This document shows, in pieces, positions 21,879 to 64,000 of a stretch of DNA of 64,000 nt. Position numbers and translations under genes: made by a program. A model generated the notes under the pieces. It was not told the origin of the DNA. It did not search any database and saw only the letters and a list, made by a program, of their open reading frames with translations. The first letter of the stretch is position 1. The number at the start of each line of letters is the position of its first letter. Location of the stretch: assembly GCF_035582795.1 (NCBI RefSeq), contig NC_134365.1, positions 133,513,077 to 133,577,076 on the forward strand. Reading direction: 5' to 3'. This DNA is from Mycteria americana. Its lineage: Eukaryota > Chordata > Aves > Ciconiiformes > Ciconiidae.

Positions 21879-22947
21879 GAGTGGATTGACTAGATAGTCG
21901 GGGTTCTGGCAAGGGAATGGCCAACAGAGGTTAGCTGATCGAAGTGCTTCCCAACCTCTGTGCATGCAGCAGGAAAGTCCCACTGCTGCAAATCCCTCAT
22001 CCTGCCCTGACAACCCAATAATTAACAGCTTGATTGTTAAAATTAGCAAGGGCAACAGAACAATCTAGTAACGGGACAGATAGACGTAACATTGCCCACA
22101 CTGAGTGACCGTCTCTCTAACTGTGGAAAAATAAAATGAACACAGATAGTCTCTGGGTGAAAAACCAACCATAATTTCTCACCATTTTCTTCAAAAGTGC
22201 TTATAAAAGTAGTTGATGAAAGAGCAAGAACAGAAAGAACCTACCCTAAAGTACATGGCCCCACTTATTCAAATCAGTGCTATAAAGCACGGATGAATGG
22301 CATCATCAAAAGCTACTATTTTCAAGAATTTATGGATTTCAGATGATTTATCTATAAACCGTACTGGATTTAACATGACATTTTTCATTAAACTCTTATA
22401 TAAAGACTGACTAATTTGATTCTATGCAAGTATTCTGAGAATACAACATTTATTAAAAATCACATCTCCACTATGGAATTATGGAAAGAACCAGGTGTAA
22501 GATTATGTTATATCAAATCCTCTGTTTTTACTTTTCATAATTTACAGACTGTCACTGCATATAAAAAAACCTTATGGATTTAATCCATATACAATTCTAT
22601 AAGACTCTTTCATAAATAGGAAATATTTTGGATTTATTCTAACAAAAAGGTGTTAGTTTGTAAGCACTGTGCATTCCACTGGAATGATGAACTGCAACTT
22701 AAAAATGAATTAAAGCTGCAGTATCAGACAACATTACATAGAAGCAGCAAAGCAATGGTGTTGGAGGCGGTGAAAACCAATAAGGTGTATTTAAATTTAT
22801 ACCTTTCATTCTCTCCCTTTTTTTTCCCACCTGCATAGATGGGGAAAAAAATTCTACCACTGTGGGGTTTTAATCTCAGTCTAAAAATATGTGATTTAAC
22901 TAATTGATCATCTCAGCAATAAGGTATCTTTTTCTGCTATTTTTTGA
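21879..22947. other. intergenic stretch without recognised features
   Basis: AT-rich sequence between the CR1 and the hairpin. No gene or repeat was recognised. Confidence 0.6.
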
Positions 22948-22978
22948 CTACTAATTCTAGCACGTCTAGAATTAGTAG
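22948..22978. repeat. perfect 13-bp inverted repeat (hairpin)
   Basis: CTACTAATTCTAG (22948-22960) and its exact complement CTAGAATTAGTAG (22966-22978) are separated by the 5-nt loop CACGT. The hairpin lies 2 bp before a CATA microsatellite. Confidence 0.85.
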
Positions 22979-22980
22979 GA

Positions 22981-23000
22981 CATACATACATACATACATA
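22981..23000. repeat. (CATA)5 microsatellite
   Basis: Five exact CATA units adjacent to the hairpin. Confidence 0.9.
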
Positions 23001-26000
23001 GAAACATAATATTTTAACTAATCTGCTCCAGACATAAGCCATTCCTCCATCTTATAAAGTCTTGCAGTTGACAGTCATTTAAACCTTCAGGATCCAAAAT
23101 ATATACATTGAAGCAGAATTCAGCTCATCTGTTAAATAGTCAAGAATTTATTCTATTATGATTTCTGTAGATGTTTGGCTTTGAAGTCAAACACTATTTA
23201 ATTATACAAGTCCCTGGTCTTCCATAGTTTCCTGCTGACTTTTGAACAGAAAATACATGAGGGTCTATTTCTCTTCATTATGATTTGGTTGTAAGTCAGA
23301 AGACTCTTGCAGCCTCTCTCATGCAAAGACCATTTTAAATACAACTTCTGCTGGGCTAACTAGTGCTTGAGATCCACTGAGGCTCTTCAGAGACTTCAGA
23401 ATATTCTCCAATGCATTCCAGTCCCTGCTTTTACAAAGGACATGAGAATAATGGAGTATCTTTGCTTTAATAAAGCAAATGTTGCAGTCCTTAGCCTGGA
23501 GACTTCGTTGAGTATTTACAGACTTCTCTGTAGTATTAAGACCTCTGGACAACTGTGGGCATCTAAGCCAAAATACCTTGTTAGCAAGTGGCTTGGATGT
23601 AAGTCATTATACTCTGCTGCTGTTAGCAGGCTATATCATTGCTTTACCATTAGAACGAGCAGAAAGCACTCCTTGCTAAGTAGTTGTGAAATGCGTATCA
23701 TTTCCCTGCTCAAGCAGTTTGAGGTCTTTAATGGGTTTATTCACAATTTCCAAGTACAGGTTGCTCCTTCTAGGGATTTTGCCTTAAGATAAGGATGCAA
23801 CCAGTATACATGAAACAGCATAGCTATGAACCTGGATGTAGTAAGTTTGATGAAGTAAGCTTCTTGCTTATCTTAATTCGTCAAATATAGAGAAAAGAAC
23901 CCCTCTGAGGGAAGTGGACACATTAATTCATGTTCAGATTTCAGCCATGTTGGCCTACCAGTGCTAGTCTGCTAGAATCAGTTTAACATGCATAATACGG
24001 TAAAAGCATGACAGAGGTTTTATAGGTGCTGGTGTCTACAAGGAATTGAAGTTTGTTTAGTTACAGTCATGGGCACTGATCAGTGATCCACTAAAAGATT
24101 TTAAAAATATGAATGGCTAAGTAGAAAAAGAAAAAAAAAAAGCAGGGAGATATTTAAAAATCAGGGCTTGAAGATATAGAAGAATCTATACAGAATATTT
24201 GTCTCTATAATGTTCAGCTGCCCACAAAGCTCAGAGAGAGATAATACTTTCACTGTGAGAAAGGAGAGGATTTAAATGTAACACCCAACATATTATTGTT
24301 TTATATTGTTCATACTTTGAGAATTAATTGTTCCAGTTGGTGAACTGAAATTCTGTATAGAAAAGGCCCCACCACATATCGGAGGGAACCTTCCTAACGG
24401 ATAAGATTTTTCCCTGTTTGCTGTCTATTCAATTCAGACCTTGGAAACAGTGTTAGGAGGATTGGGATCATGGTTTCCTGGCTTGTTTGCATGTAACGTT
24501 AATTTATGCACCCTGGGACAGGATTTTTATGCATCAGATGTCTATTCAAGCCCAAGCAGCTGTTGCCAAGCACCCAGTCATTAAAGGCAGTGGCTATACG
24601 TCCCTGTTACTTCTGAAGGAATGGCAGGAGGATGCCCAGGAGACCGTACTCAGCCTGGTGCAGGATATTTGGTTACATAAAATAAATTAGATGCATGAAC
24701 CTTCCCACCCATCACTCTTGCTCGACTGTTCTTTTAAAAGTTGGCTGACTTGTAAGGATTTACAGAAGACCATCTGCACAGCTTCTCCAGTCAAACTTAA
24801 TTTTTATTTACTTATTTTAGAGGGTAAGGAAGACACACTCCAGCCTTTTGCAAGCCCATTTCGCCCCCACAACTAGAAGAAGACACAATTTAGGATATCT
24901 TATTCAAGATATCCAATACGTTGACTAAGATCATCAGAGCCAAGACGGCCTGTGACAAATTCCATTTGGATAGAGATGACAGACCTGACAACCTTCCCTC
25001 TGCCATTATTTCAACTCTTTCTCTCTTTATTTAATGAGGTACACAACATTTCTTCATCATGCTGTTCAAACAGAAGGAAAAAATTTATAAAGTATTTCCC
25101 AAAGGTGGAAATGAAATAAGCAGCAAGAAAATTATTCCACTTTCACTTTGAAATTCTGGCACAACTTAGATAGGTGATAACCCACTGCAAGAGAGACATC
25201 GTTCTTTAATGCTACATGTATATGGAAAAACTTATCCCTATAAAAGACAAATCAAAATGCAGCCAGAGTCAATAGCAAACACTCAGCATGAAAGCAAAGA
25301 TGAAATTCACCCTCTCGTGCTCAAAATAAATAAAAGGCAAGAGAATTTACATTTCCAGCTTATTGGCAATCATCCAGCTGCAAGAAGGTCCATTTCCCTT
25401 TTGTCTCTATTCCCACGCACTCGCCTGGCCAGGGAGGGCTGGACGCTGACCCCGGATACGTCCGTACCTAGTGCTGCTCCTTCAGCACACCGGCACCCGT
25501 CTCTTAAGAGCTGGCATATGTGGTTGGGTTTATAAAAGGGCTGCCTGCTACCTCTGGCTGCTCTAGCCCTAACATGGCTCAGCCATGCTGTCCAAATATT
25601 CTTCTAACAGCACAACACTCCTGCAAATATCTTTCCTAAGAAAATGAGCAACAAATTTTGGGCAGACCGCTGCATTAATCGTGGTTTAATCATTTCCCTG
25701 GAGTATGCTTTCCATAATGTGTGAATAGTCCTCACAGAATAACTGATAAAGGAACTTAGTTATGAGAAAAAGATTCAGCTGTGAGATTTAGTTAGTTTGG
25801 CTACCTGCTTTCCTTGCTCAATCACCCCTTTTGGCATGTGTTTTCCTTTTTTCTTGTCTTCTCTCTCATTCTTTCTTTTCACATGCTCTTTTCTTTCTAC
25901 TTTCTTTTGCATGTCCTCTTCTTCACTTACCTGCCCCTCTCACTTTCACATCGCTCATATATTTTTTTGTATTGCACTCTGCCTCCTTTGCAGATGTGCA

Positions 26001-26640
26001 AAAGAGAAGATGTTTGAAATTATGCTCTCAAGTCCCGAGGCACAATCCTCTTGTAACTCCTCATGGTTTTGGATGTCCTTAAATGTTTGTGCCCCTTGAT
26101 GAAACTTGATTTTTAAGAACAACGCTCGCAGTGCCCACCGCAGCTAAGTACAACTGAAATAGACTTTAACGAATCGATCAAGGTTAACGATAGCCAACAG
26201 AGTCTCTCCATTCTAAAAAGCATTGGCTTTATATTATCTTGATCATATTCTTGTGTTCTTTGAGAGTAAGAAGGCCAGGTATTTCATTTCAGCCGTGTGG
26301 AAGCCACAGCTGCGTGTGGTGAAGAAGCGGTTGTGACTCCCAGGCAGACATTAGCCAGGTTCCTCGCTAAGGGCCTGGGAACTCCGTCATGTATTTGGCC
26401 ATGATAGAAATGTTTTGCTGCATTTAGACAGAGCTGCTACCGTTACAACCACGTCCTTTTATCCATCTCTTGGCAGAAGAGAGCGACATTTTTACTGAAA
26501 CTGTTAGGCAATTCCTTTCACTGAAAAGCAACTTTATTTCTTTAGTACCACGGATTTGCAAAAGCATGGCCTAGGAACTCAGCCCAAGCCCAAGCGAATA
26601 TGTATTTCTGAAAGAAACGCACCCCTGTCCCCTGAATTCT
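23001..26640. other. intergenic stretch upstream of PCYT1B
   Basis: No exon, RNA gene or clear repeat was recognised. The longest open frame (23367-23792, 141 codons) shows no domain. Confidence 0.6.
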
Positions 26641-26642
26641 TT

Positions 26643-26650
26643 TGACGTCA
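26643..26650. promoter_or_regulatory. full palindromic CRE (TGACGTCA) upstream of PCYT1B
   Basis: A perfect CREB/ATF site at the edge of the PCYT1B island, 950 bp before the start codon. It mirrors the CRE placed 660 bp upstream of POLA1 at 13839. Function is inferred. Confidence 0.4.
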
Positions 26651-27391
26651 CTAGCAGAACACCACGTAAGACACGCCAATGCCCAGACATGTCAGCCCTG
26701 CTCCGAAAAGCCGCTCCCAGCATCTTTTTCCTCCCCGGGGAGGGGAAGCGGGCGGCCGCTCCCGGCCCGCCCTGGGCGCCGGTGCCAAGCACCGGGAGGC
26801 CCGGGCAGCCCCGCAGCCGCTGCCCGCGGCGGCTCGGCGCGCAGCAGGGGGCGGGCGGCGCGCACGGCCGTTACCGGCGGCGCTGCAGGAGCTGTCCGTT
26901 CAGCACCGCGCCCGCCCGCGCCGCCGCCTCCCCCGCCTCTCCTCGCTCCCGTGGTCCACTTCGAACGAGCCAAACTTCGCCGCGGGTCACCGAGAGGGAG
27001 TTACCGAGGCCGGCCAGGGCCGGCGGGCCCGCGGGAGGGCCACGCTGAAGCGCGCCTGGCCTGGCCGTGCGGCTGCGCACGGGTTGGGGCCGGGGGGGTA
27101 TGCCCGTGCGGCCCTCGGTGCGTCTCTCCCTCCCAAATGCCCACGCCGCTCCGGCACGCCTCGGAGCGTGGCACTAAGGCGGGCCTGCCCGCGCTAGGAG
27201 GGCACACCCCGCCCCGGCGCGGCGCGGGGCGGCCAGGGTTCGGGGGCCCGTCAGCAGGCGCGCCGAGGGGGCTGTCCGGCACCGGCGGGTCGCAGCGCGG
27301 CGGGGCCGCCGCCGCCGCGGGGCCGGGGCCGCCCGGGAAGCCGCCGGGGGCCGCGGTGGCGCGGCGGGGCAGCAGCCAACCAGGAGGCCGC

Positions 27392-27399
27392 ATGCAAAT
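27392..27399 (+). promoter_or_regulatory. octamer motif ATGCAAAT
   Basis: A perfect octamer (POU-factor site) lies about 195 bp upstream of the PCYT1B start codon. It is an AT-rich word inside an otherwise GC-extreme island, which makes chance somewhat less likely. Confidence 0.4.
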
Positions 27400-27448
27400 G
27401 AGCGCGGCGTCCCCCGCGCGGAGGGGGCGGTGGCGCGGCGGACGCCCG

Positions 27449-27462
27449 GTTGCCATGGCGAC
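27449..27462. promoter_or_regulatory. near-perfect RFX X-box
   Basis: GTTGCCATGGCGAC differs by one base from the palindromic RFX consensus GTTGCCATGGCAAC. It lies about 130 bp upstream of the PCYT1B start codon, in the core promoter region. RFX factors bind such sites in ciliary, neural and other genes; use here is inferred. Confidence 0.5.
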
Positions 27463-27592
27463 GCGCGGCGGCCGTGCCCCCGGGCGGCTCCCGGGGAGAC
27501 CCCCCGCGGGGCGGGCACACGCGTGACGGCGGAGCCCCGCGCCGGGCGGGCCCGGGCGGCGGCGGCGGCGGCGGGCGAGACTGCCGCCGGCC

Positions 27593-57969
<30,377 letters not shown>

Positions 57970-58490
57970 AATAAAGATATATTTTTTTAACCATGAGACA
58001 GAAGAACAAGCTGTGAACTCAACCGCTGGATGGGGAGAAGCGTGAGGAACATCTGGGGTATCTCTGACAGCAGGGAACATGCTCTGGGAGAAGATGCTGA
58101 AAACAGACTGGAGCACAGCAAGTGAGATCTCAGGAAGAGCTTATCCCATCCCCACCCCCTCGCCGTGCCTGGAGGCCCGGCTAGCCGTGCTTGCTAGACA
58201 CGGTACCGGGCACTGACAGAAAAACATACACCTTTGTGCAAGTTCCTGTCCGTGCGTTGCTGCTTACAGCTGCTGTGGCCAGGCCGGGTCAGCGGGGAAC
58301 TCTGCACCGTGTGGGGCTGGCGGGAGGAGCCCTGTTGGCTCCTGATCCAGACCTGGCACACAGGCATGTGACTGCTGCGGCCCGTGGATGGAGAAGATGC
58401 AGTTATACTGGACCCTGCTAACCTTGAGCTCTTCTGGCACGTGAGGGAATGGCATTGCTGCAGCAAATACATTCAGAAACAGGAAATAAA
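57970..58490 (+). promoter_or_regulatory. PCYT1B: PCYT1B 3' UTR to the first plausible poly(A) signal
   Basis: AATAAA occurs directly after the stop codon (57970-57975), too early to be the likely main signal. It occurs again at 58485-58490, where a T-rich stretch follows within about 15 nt. The second would give a 3' UTR of roughly 0.5 kb. Further AATAAA sites at 59743 and 60840 could serve longer forms. Confidence 0.5.
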
Positions 58491-58499
58491 ATTTTACTT

Positions 58500-61400
58500 T
58501 TTTTCTTGTTGAATGAAATCTGCCCCAGACCCCAAACCATGCCAGTGAAATGGAGAGCTCTCCAGCTAAGCTGGTGGAAATCCATTTAATATATTCAAGC
58601 TATTGAACACTGCTTGTTGACCAAGCCTCTGTACAGGGTGTATGTAAAGAGTCAGGCTGTATTTGCTTTCTCAAATTGCTCTCCATGTTCCTAGTGCCTG
58701 AACACCTGATAACTTCGGTTTTGCTCCCTGGCTTTGCACTTTGGAGGCAAGAAAGTAAATGAGAAGACAACCCTAGCTGGAATGTGGTGTTGTAGGAAAT
58801 AGATAGTTTGAAGACGTTGCTGATTTTTACTGGTGAATTCTAAAACACACACGTGGGATCCCAAGGCCTCAGGAGGTGGCCTCCTAGGAAACCCTGCTGC
58901 TCCCTGCTACGCATCACCAAATGACCAGCACAACAGTGCTGCTGTCCTCACATGCTACTCAGCCGGTTAAACAATTTCTCATCAAACTCTAAACAAGATG
59001 TGTTCACAGACACCCTGCCCCCGCAGGGGTCCCGAGGCCATTCCTTTACCCTAACATGGAGAAAAAGTTGGAAAAAACAACGGAAACCTTTTAAACAGGA
59101 TTAGGCATGGGGATTTTCTTTCTCCGTCCATGACACCCGTACAGCCCCAAGCAGAAAGGGTAGCAACGAGTGAAGCTTTCCACTCCTCTTGATGCGCTAG
59201 CTGATCTCCTTCCAGCTTGGCAAAGCCAGACCTGCCTGACGTCTGGCTCCACCGTTCAGTCCCGCAGCTGGCACCTGGTGAGGTGGCAGCAGACTTGGAT
59301 TTCTGAGCATGGGGGACCCCCAGCCCCCAAGGCTGCCCTGCCCCACAGCTCAGAAAGCCGCAGGAAACACCCAGCCCACATCACTGTGGCGGGGCTGCAA
59401 AGCAACGATGCGATTTTGCTCCCGGGCTTGCCTGGCGAAGCCTGCCTCAGTGCACGGGCACGTTCGAGGCTCTCCGGTCCAGCACCAGCTTTGGTGCCAG
59501 GCCAGCAAGGTAAAGGGTGCTGCCACCTGCCTGTCCCACCGGCAGCCTGCCAGGCACAGACCCCGGGCAGCCTGGGCAGGGGGTGACAGCAGCGAAATCG
59601 CCACCGTGCCGCTGCTCCCTGGAGTTGCAAACCCATGGGGACACGCAGTCTGCGGTGGGCAGCACCAGTCAGCGCTTTGCTGGTTCCCCGCGCAGGCAGC
59701 ACAGGAAACGCTGGGAGAGGGAGGGCTCTGAGCAGCTCTTGGAATAAAAACTGTGAAGGAACAAGACTCCCGAGTGCTTGAGCACATGGAGGGGTAGTAC
59801 CTGCTGGCGGCAGTCCCCCCCAGGCACCATCCTTACCTTGCCGAGTGACCTAGTAGGGAAACTTTCACTCCTTCCCTTCCAGATACTTTTCCAGTCAGGT
59901 AAATTACAGACCCTTGTACCAGGCACCAAATTAGCCCCACACTCTGTTCATTCCCTACAGCTTTCATCCCTCCCCCGCTGTTGGGTAACCAGTTTTTCTT
60001 TGGGAACACTTCGCCAGACACTTCTCCAACTACCACAAGACCGAGTACATAGTATCTCGTGGCATGTTTTGGCCTCTGGAGTCAAGCTAGTTCCTTCTTC
60101 ACAGAGCTGCAAAAAGAGATGAGCAGGGAATAGGGTGAACTACTGCTTTCACTAGAAAGTGCGAGGGGAGAGCCACAGCTAGTTCAGCTGCCACCAGCTG
60201 TGTGCCCGATGGGACGATGCAATGAAGACCTTTCTCAGCCTCAGGCAACCTGTTACTGTAATTTCATACCTGGGATGCACTTGTTAGTTTTTCTGATCCT
60301 TTGCAAGTCTTAAGTCTTCTCATCACAAACCACTCCTCCACCACGGGAACCGTCTGCTCTCTACTGGTGCTGTTTATACAACGAGCCATGTCCAAATGCA
60401 ATGGAGGTGGGCAGGTTTTTGTTGTTCCTGGCTTTTACCGTTTGTTTTTTTGTTTTAATTTCACAGTGCTTACTGTTCAGCAGCCCTTGTTCAGTGGTTT
60501 GAGTGGAAGACAGCACCACGACTTGTAAATAGGAACTGGAGAAAAACTCACCAGTGACCTCTTCTTAACAGAAGCTGTTTCTCAGAGTCACAGGTGGCTA
60601 CCCAGCGACAAAGCCATATACTGTACCAGACGTCCTTTCGCATTTAGGATATCGATAAGCTGAAGCCTTTGCCCTGCTGGTACAGACACCGATATCCATG
60701 TGCTGTCTCCAGCAAACCAGAACCTCATTGTCTCTGGACACGTGGAGGGCAATTTTGCACTTCTGAGTCATGGTTGGGTTTTATTTTTCATGAGTGTTGC
60801 TTTAATTCAGTCCTGTTTATCAGCCAAGCTCCACATGAAAAATAAACAGCGTACAACAGATACCACTGCCTCTCACCTTCATTTTATAGCACCTCTGGAC
60901 ACAAACACAACCCCCAGCGTAAGCCCCACTGATAGCATAGTGCTTGTTACCCCCATCCTTTGTACCCCAGTACAAAGTACTCATCCTTACGCCCCTGCAA
61001 ATGCCACTAGAGCAGCCTCTCCAACCTGCCCCAAACCCTGCTGCTCGAGTTACCGCTGCTGCTCTCTGCTCTGACCCGATCACCTCTCTCCTCACCTTCA
61101 CTCAGATTTTTCTGGCTGCAAGGAAAAGGTGGGGAATCGCTGCCCGAGCTGGCAAGGCGCAGCAGTAGACACCAGCAAGTTTGAGACCTCCCTTCCCCTC
61201 TGCCCCAGTGCAGTAGAATCAGGAGCCACTATTTTAATTCTTGCTTCTAAGTGGAAGAAAGAGGCAGTGCTTTTGCAACCATCCTGGTTCTGCTTCTGAA
61301 AACCGTCCCCAGCAGCAGCAGCGATGCTCCTGTGTGTGCCAGGATGGTTTGCAGTTGTGCCAGATTTATGCAAAACTGCAGCAGCAAACATTACCCCAGG

Positions 61401-64000
61401 GACAACAACTGACCCTGGCCTTTGGACTTGACTCTTCCTCCAGCTAAGTCAGTCTGATGCCTGAATGTTCCTCCTGCGCTCTTTCCCTTTTGTCCTTTCT
61501 GTAAGAAAGGAGTTATTATTGCAGCAGCAGTAGAAAAGACTTTTTAAAATTATTTATTTATAGAGAAACTATTTAAAGGCACAGAGTCCATGCCAAAGTG
61601 TTCCCTGGTAATACAAGCTTTATCACTTTAGATGAATTTGGAGCTGTTCTGAGCAGTGTCTTACATCACCTGGGAGATACGAGACATCCTTGTATGCTCC
61701 CGGGACCGGGAAAGTCAGCCTGGCCACAGTCCCGCTTCTCTTTTGCCACTGAGCTGCCTCCGCAGCCCTGTGGAGAGGAACCACGTCTGACTGATGCCTC
61801 CCCACAATCTCACTGCCCTTCAGGTGCCAGTTCTGCGCACACATACACCCGCACAGCCGACAGCGCTCTGGGAAAGGACAACAGGGACTCTTGTTCACAC
61901 GGGCCTGATCTACACCCAGGGACAACATGAGCCCCCACCGAGTCAGGCCCTCCCAGGCAAGGTGACACAAAGCAAGAGCTGCAGCACGCTGCGGCAGCGT
62001 CTCCCTCTACTGCAAAACAAGCACCGAGTTAGATTTGGAACAAGCTTTAAATTCAGTAGTCTGAACTGAAAAGCATTTTCAACTTTTTAACTGGGATTTC
62101 ATTGCACCATAGAAACCGTGAAAACACTAGCAAAGGGCACGACTGGAAACAGTCAGAAAGTCTCCGCTGCAAGTTCATACGAGTTGACAGAAAACACGTA
62201 GGAGAACGTTTGAAATGTGGCTGCAGAAGCAGAGATTTTCTGCAGTACAAGGCAGAGCTCTTGTGCCAGCGTTTGTGAAACATCTACAGTATTTCCTTAG
62301 TTTTAAATCCTTCCATCACTTAGGCATGAAATATAACATTGTGTAAGCTCACTCACAGGGATGATTAAACTCACAAGGCTCAAGAAAGATAAACATTGTA
62401 AAAAAAACCAGATCATAATTTTTTGTGTATATTAAAAATTATTTCCAAATACTGTAGGGACAGAATCCTCAAAAGAAAAATATTTAGAATAGCACAAAGC
62501 AGTACCGATAGCTGGAAGGTGGGTAACGTTAACAACAGGAAACACATTTCAAATAATGCCACAAGAAAACTAGATGCTTTTTCATGAAGAGGAATCCTGA
62601 CTTCCTAAGGGGACGGGCTCAGAGCAAGGACCACTTATTGAGGAGGATACGGCTGTAATAAATCCCCAGCATTGCCCACTCTGATCTCTCCTGAACGCTG
62701 CAGCTGCTCTCCCTGTCCGCTTAGCTTTGCCTTTTACATCTAAAAGTCATCCTGCTGGAACTGCTGCTATTCACTTTCACCTTCTCTCCCCCGAAACAAA
62801 AGGCAGAGGTGCCTTTGGTCTGGAGGCTGGACAGGCTTCACACCTTGCCCAGCCAGCGGCCACAGACACACACTGGAAGACAACGACGAGACGACTAAAC
62901 AGCTCCAGAGCCCAACAGCGCTGCCAGATCCTGCACCTCCTTCCCCACTCCAAAGCCTTCATTAAACAAGGCGAAACTGTTTAAATTCCCTTCGGCTCGT
63001 GGCTTGGCTTCCTCAACTGCAATCCTTGCTTTTCCACTCCAAAATCTCAGGGGAATGACTTCTGCCAACAGAAGCCGCTTGGTGGGTCCCCGACGCCACG
63101 TCCCCATGAGCGCACGCCCTGGGGAGCCGGGCCCTCGCCGTGTACAGCCCAGCCTGAGGTCAGAGGAGATTCTTGTTTCGGTGCAGGGCAAACCCCCTCG
63201 GGAACAAGGTGGTCCCCTGAATCAACACAAGGCCTACCAACTCAGCTCAGCAGAAAGGAAGGGTTTGACACTACATCGAATTTGCTTGTAAAAAAAGGGT
63301 AATAGTAAACCATCAGGGAAAAGTCCTATATAAAAAGCACATAATTAAGCAGCAGTTTCACTCGAGTCTGGTGCAGACCTCTGCCTGCCTCCTAAAACAG
63401 AGCTGAAAATGGACCAGAAAATGGACCTAGGGCTTTGCCTCTTGTGTGGAAGCCCTTTCAGGCAGCAGGCTATCTTAAGCACTCCTGTTCTGATCTTATT
63501 TTGAAGGGAGATTTTTTCCTCTCAAAATACACTGTGTGTTCCCCAAGCAGGCACACACAGGTATTTTCTGCCCTTCTCTTTCTGAAGGGAAGGCCCTTCC
63601 CTGCTGTGCGAAAGGTGGCATTAAGCATTTCTAATCTGAACGGCAATCAAGGCCACTGCCTCACAGCTCCGCCTGAGGGAGAGGAGACAGATGCAGAACG
63701 AAGTAAAAATAGCTGAGAGCCTCTGGAAACGCATCTTTGCTGTGCTAAGTGGGGAATGTGGGACCGAGACTCCAGCAAGAATTGAGGCTCTTCCTATGAC
63801 AAGTCACTCTGCTGGACCTCCCAGCTGCATGCAGCAGGCTCCCATGTTAAAACCAATTTCTCAAATAAAAGGCTTGAATTCCCCTACCCCAGCAGTTATT
63901 CACGGCCAGTTTACGGTTGGGCCAATACCTTTCTTCAGTTCAAACAGTTCTTTCACACTTGGTATCTTCACCCCTTGTTAGATATTCTCTCCAACGGCAT
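58500..64000. other. unassigned sequence downstream of PCYT1B
   Basis: It may be extended PCYT1B 3' UTR and intergenic DNA. In human the next gene is PDK3, tail to tail, but none of its C-terminal exon sequence was recognised on the minus strand. Open frames here show no family resemblance. Confidence 0.5.

Noticed and set aside
23367..23792. 141-codon open frame
   Set aside because: No family resemblance and no supporting context; composition matches the surrounding noncoding DNA.
26642..27526. 294-codon open frame upstream of PCYT1B
   Set aside because: Same GC artefact in the second CpG island. It ends at the in-frame stop that precedes the PCYT1B start.
58500..64000. expected PDK3 3' exons on the minus strand
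   Set aside because: Human synteny predicts PDK3 beyond PCYT1B, but no PDK3-like peptide was found in the reverse frames. The gene probably lies outside the window.

Overview
The window is vertebrate nuclear DNA, most probably from a bird. The evidence is spliced genes with GT-AG introns, two CpG islands, and several CR1 retrotransposon fragments, the youngest ending in the ATTCTATGAT-type tail typical of avian CR1. No bacterial, plasmid, phage or CRISPR feature was seen, and no RNA gene was recognised.

Two protein-coding genes stand head to head. On the minus strand, 13,175 down to 3,339, lie the first ten coding exons of POLA1, the catalytic subunit of DNA polymerase alpha. The exons join in frame into 385 N-terminal residues; the polymerase domains lie beyond the left edge. 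On the plus strand, 27,593 to 57,969, lies a complete eight-coding-exon PCYT1B, the beta isoform of choline-phosphate cytidylyltransferase, encoding 367 residues. The POLA1-PCYT1B neighbourhood matches my recollection of human Xp22.11. The two start codons are about 14.4 kb apart, and each sits in its own CpG island (about 12.6-13.7 kb and 26.7-28.45 kb).

Layout: 1-3,338, POLA1 intron with a 180-bp repeat pair and a CR1 fragment. 3,339-13,175, POLA1 exons and introns. 12,590-13,740, POLA1 CpG-island promoter with a CCAAT box and E2F-like sites. 13,740-26,640, intergenic, holding a GC-rich duplicated block (17.87-19.3 kb), a nested pair of CR1 elements (20.93-21.88 kb) and a perfect hairpin beside a CATA microsatellite (22.95-23.0 kb). 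26,640-28,450, PCYT1B promoter island with a CRE, an octamer and a near-perfect RFX X-box. 27,593-57,969, PCYT1B with a 12.5-kb first intron. 58,485, a plausible poly(A) signal. 58,500-64,000, unassigned; PDK3, the neighbour expected from human synteny, was not recognised.

The two genes act in unrelated processes: POLA1 starts DNA synthesis with primase at replication forks, and PCYT1B makes CDP-choline for phosphatidylcholine. I saw no evidence for a previously undescribed system. The most unusual features are the GC-rich duplicated block of unknown origin, the repeat pair in the POLA1 intron, the X-box and paired CREs near the promoters, and competing splice acceptors at POLA1 exon 10.
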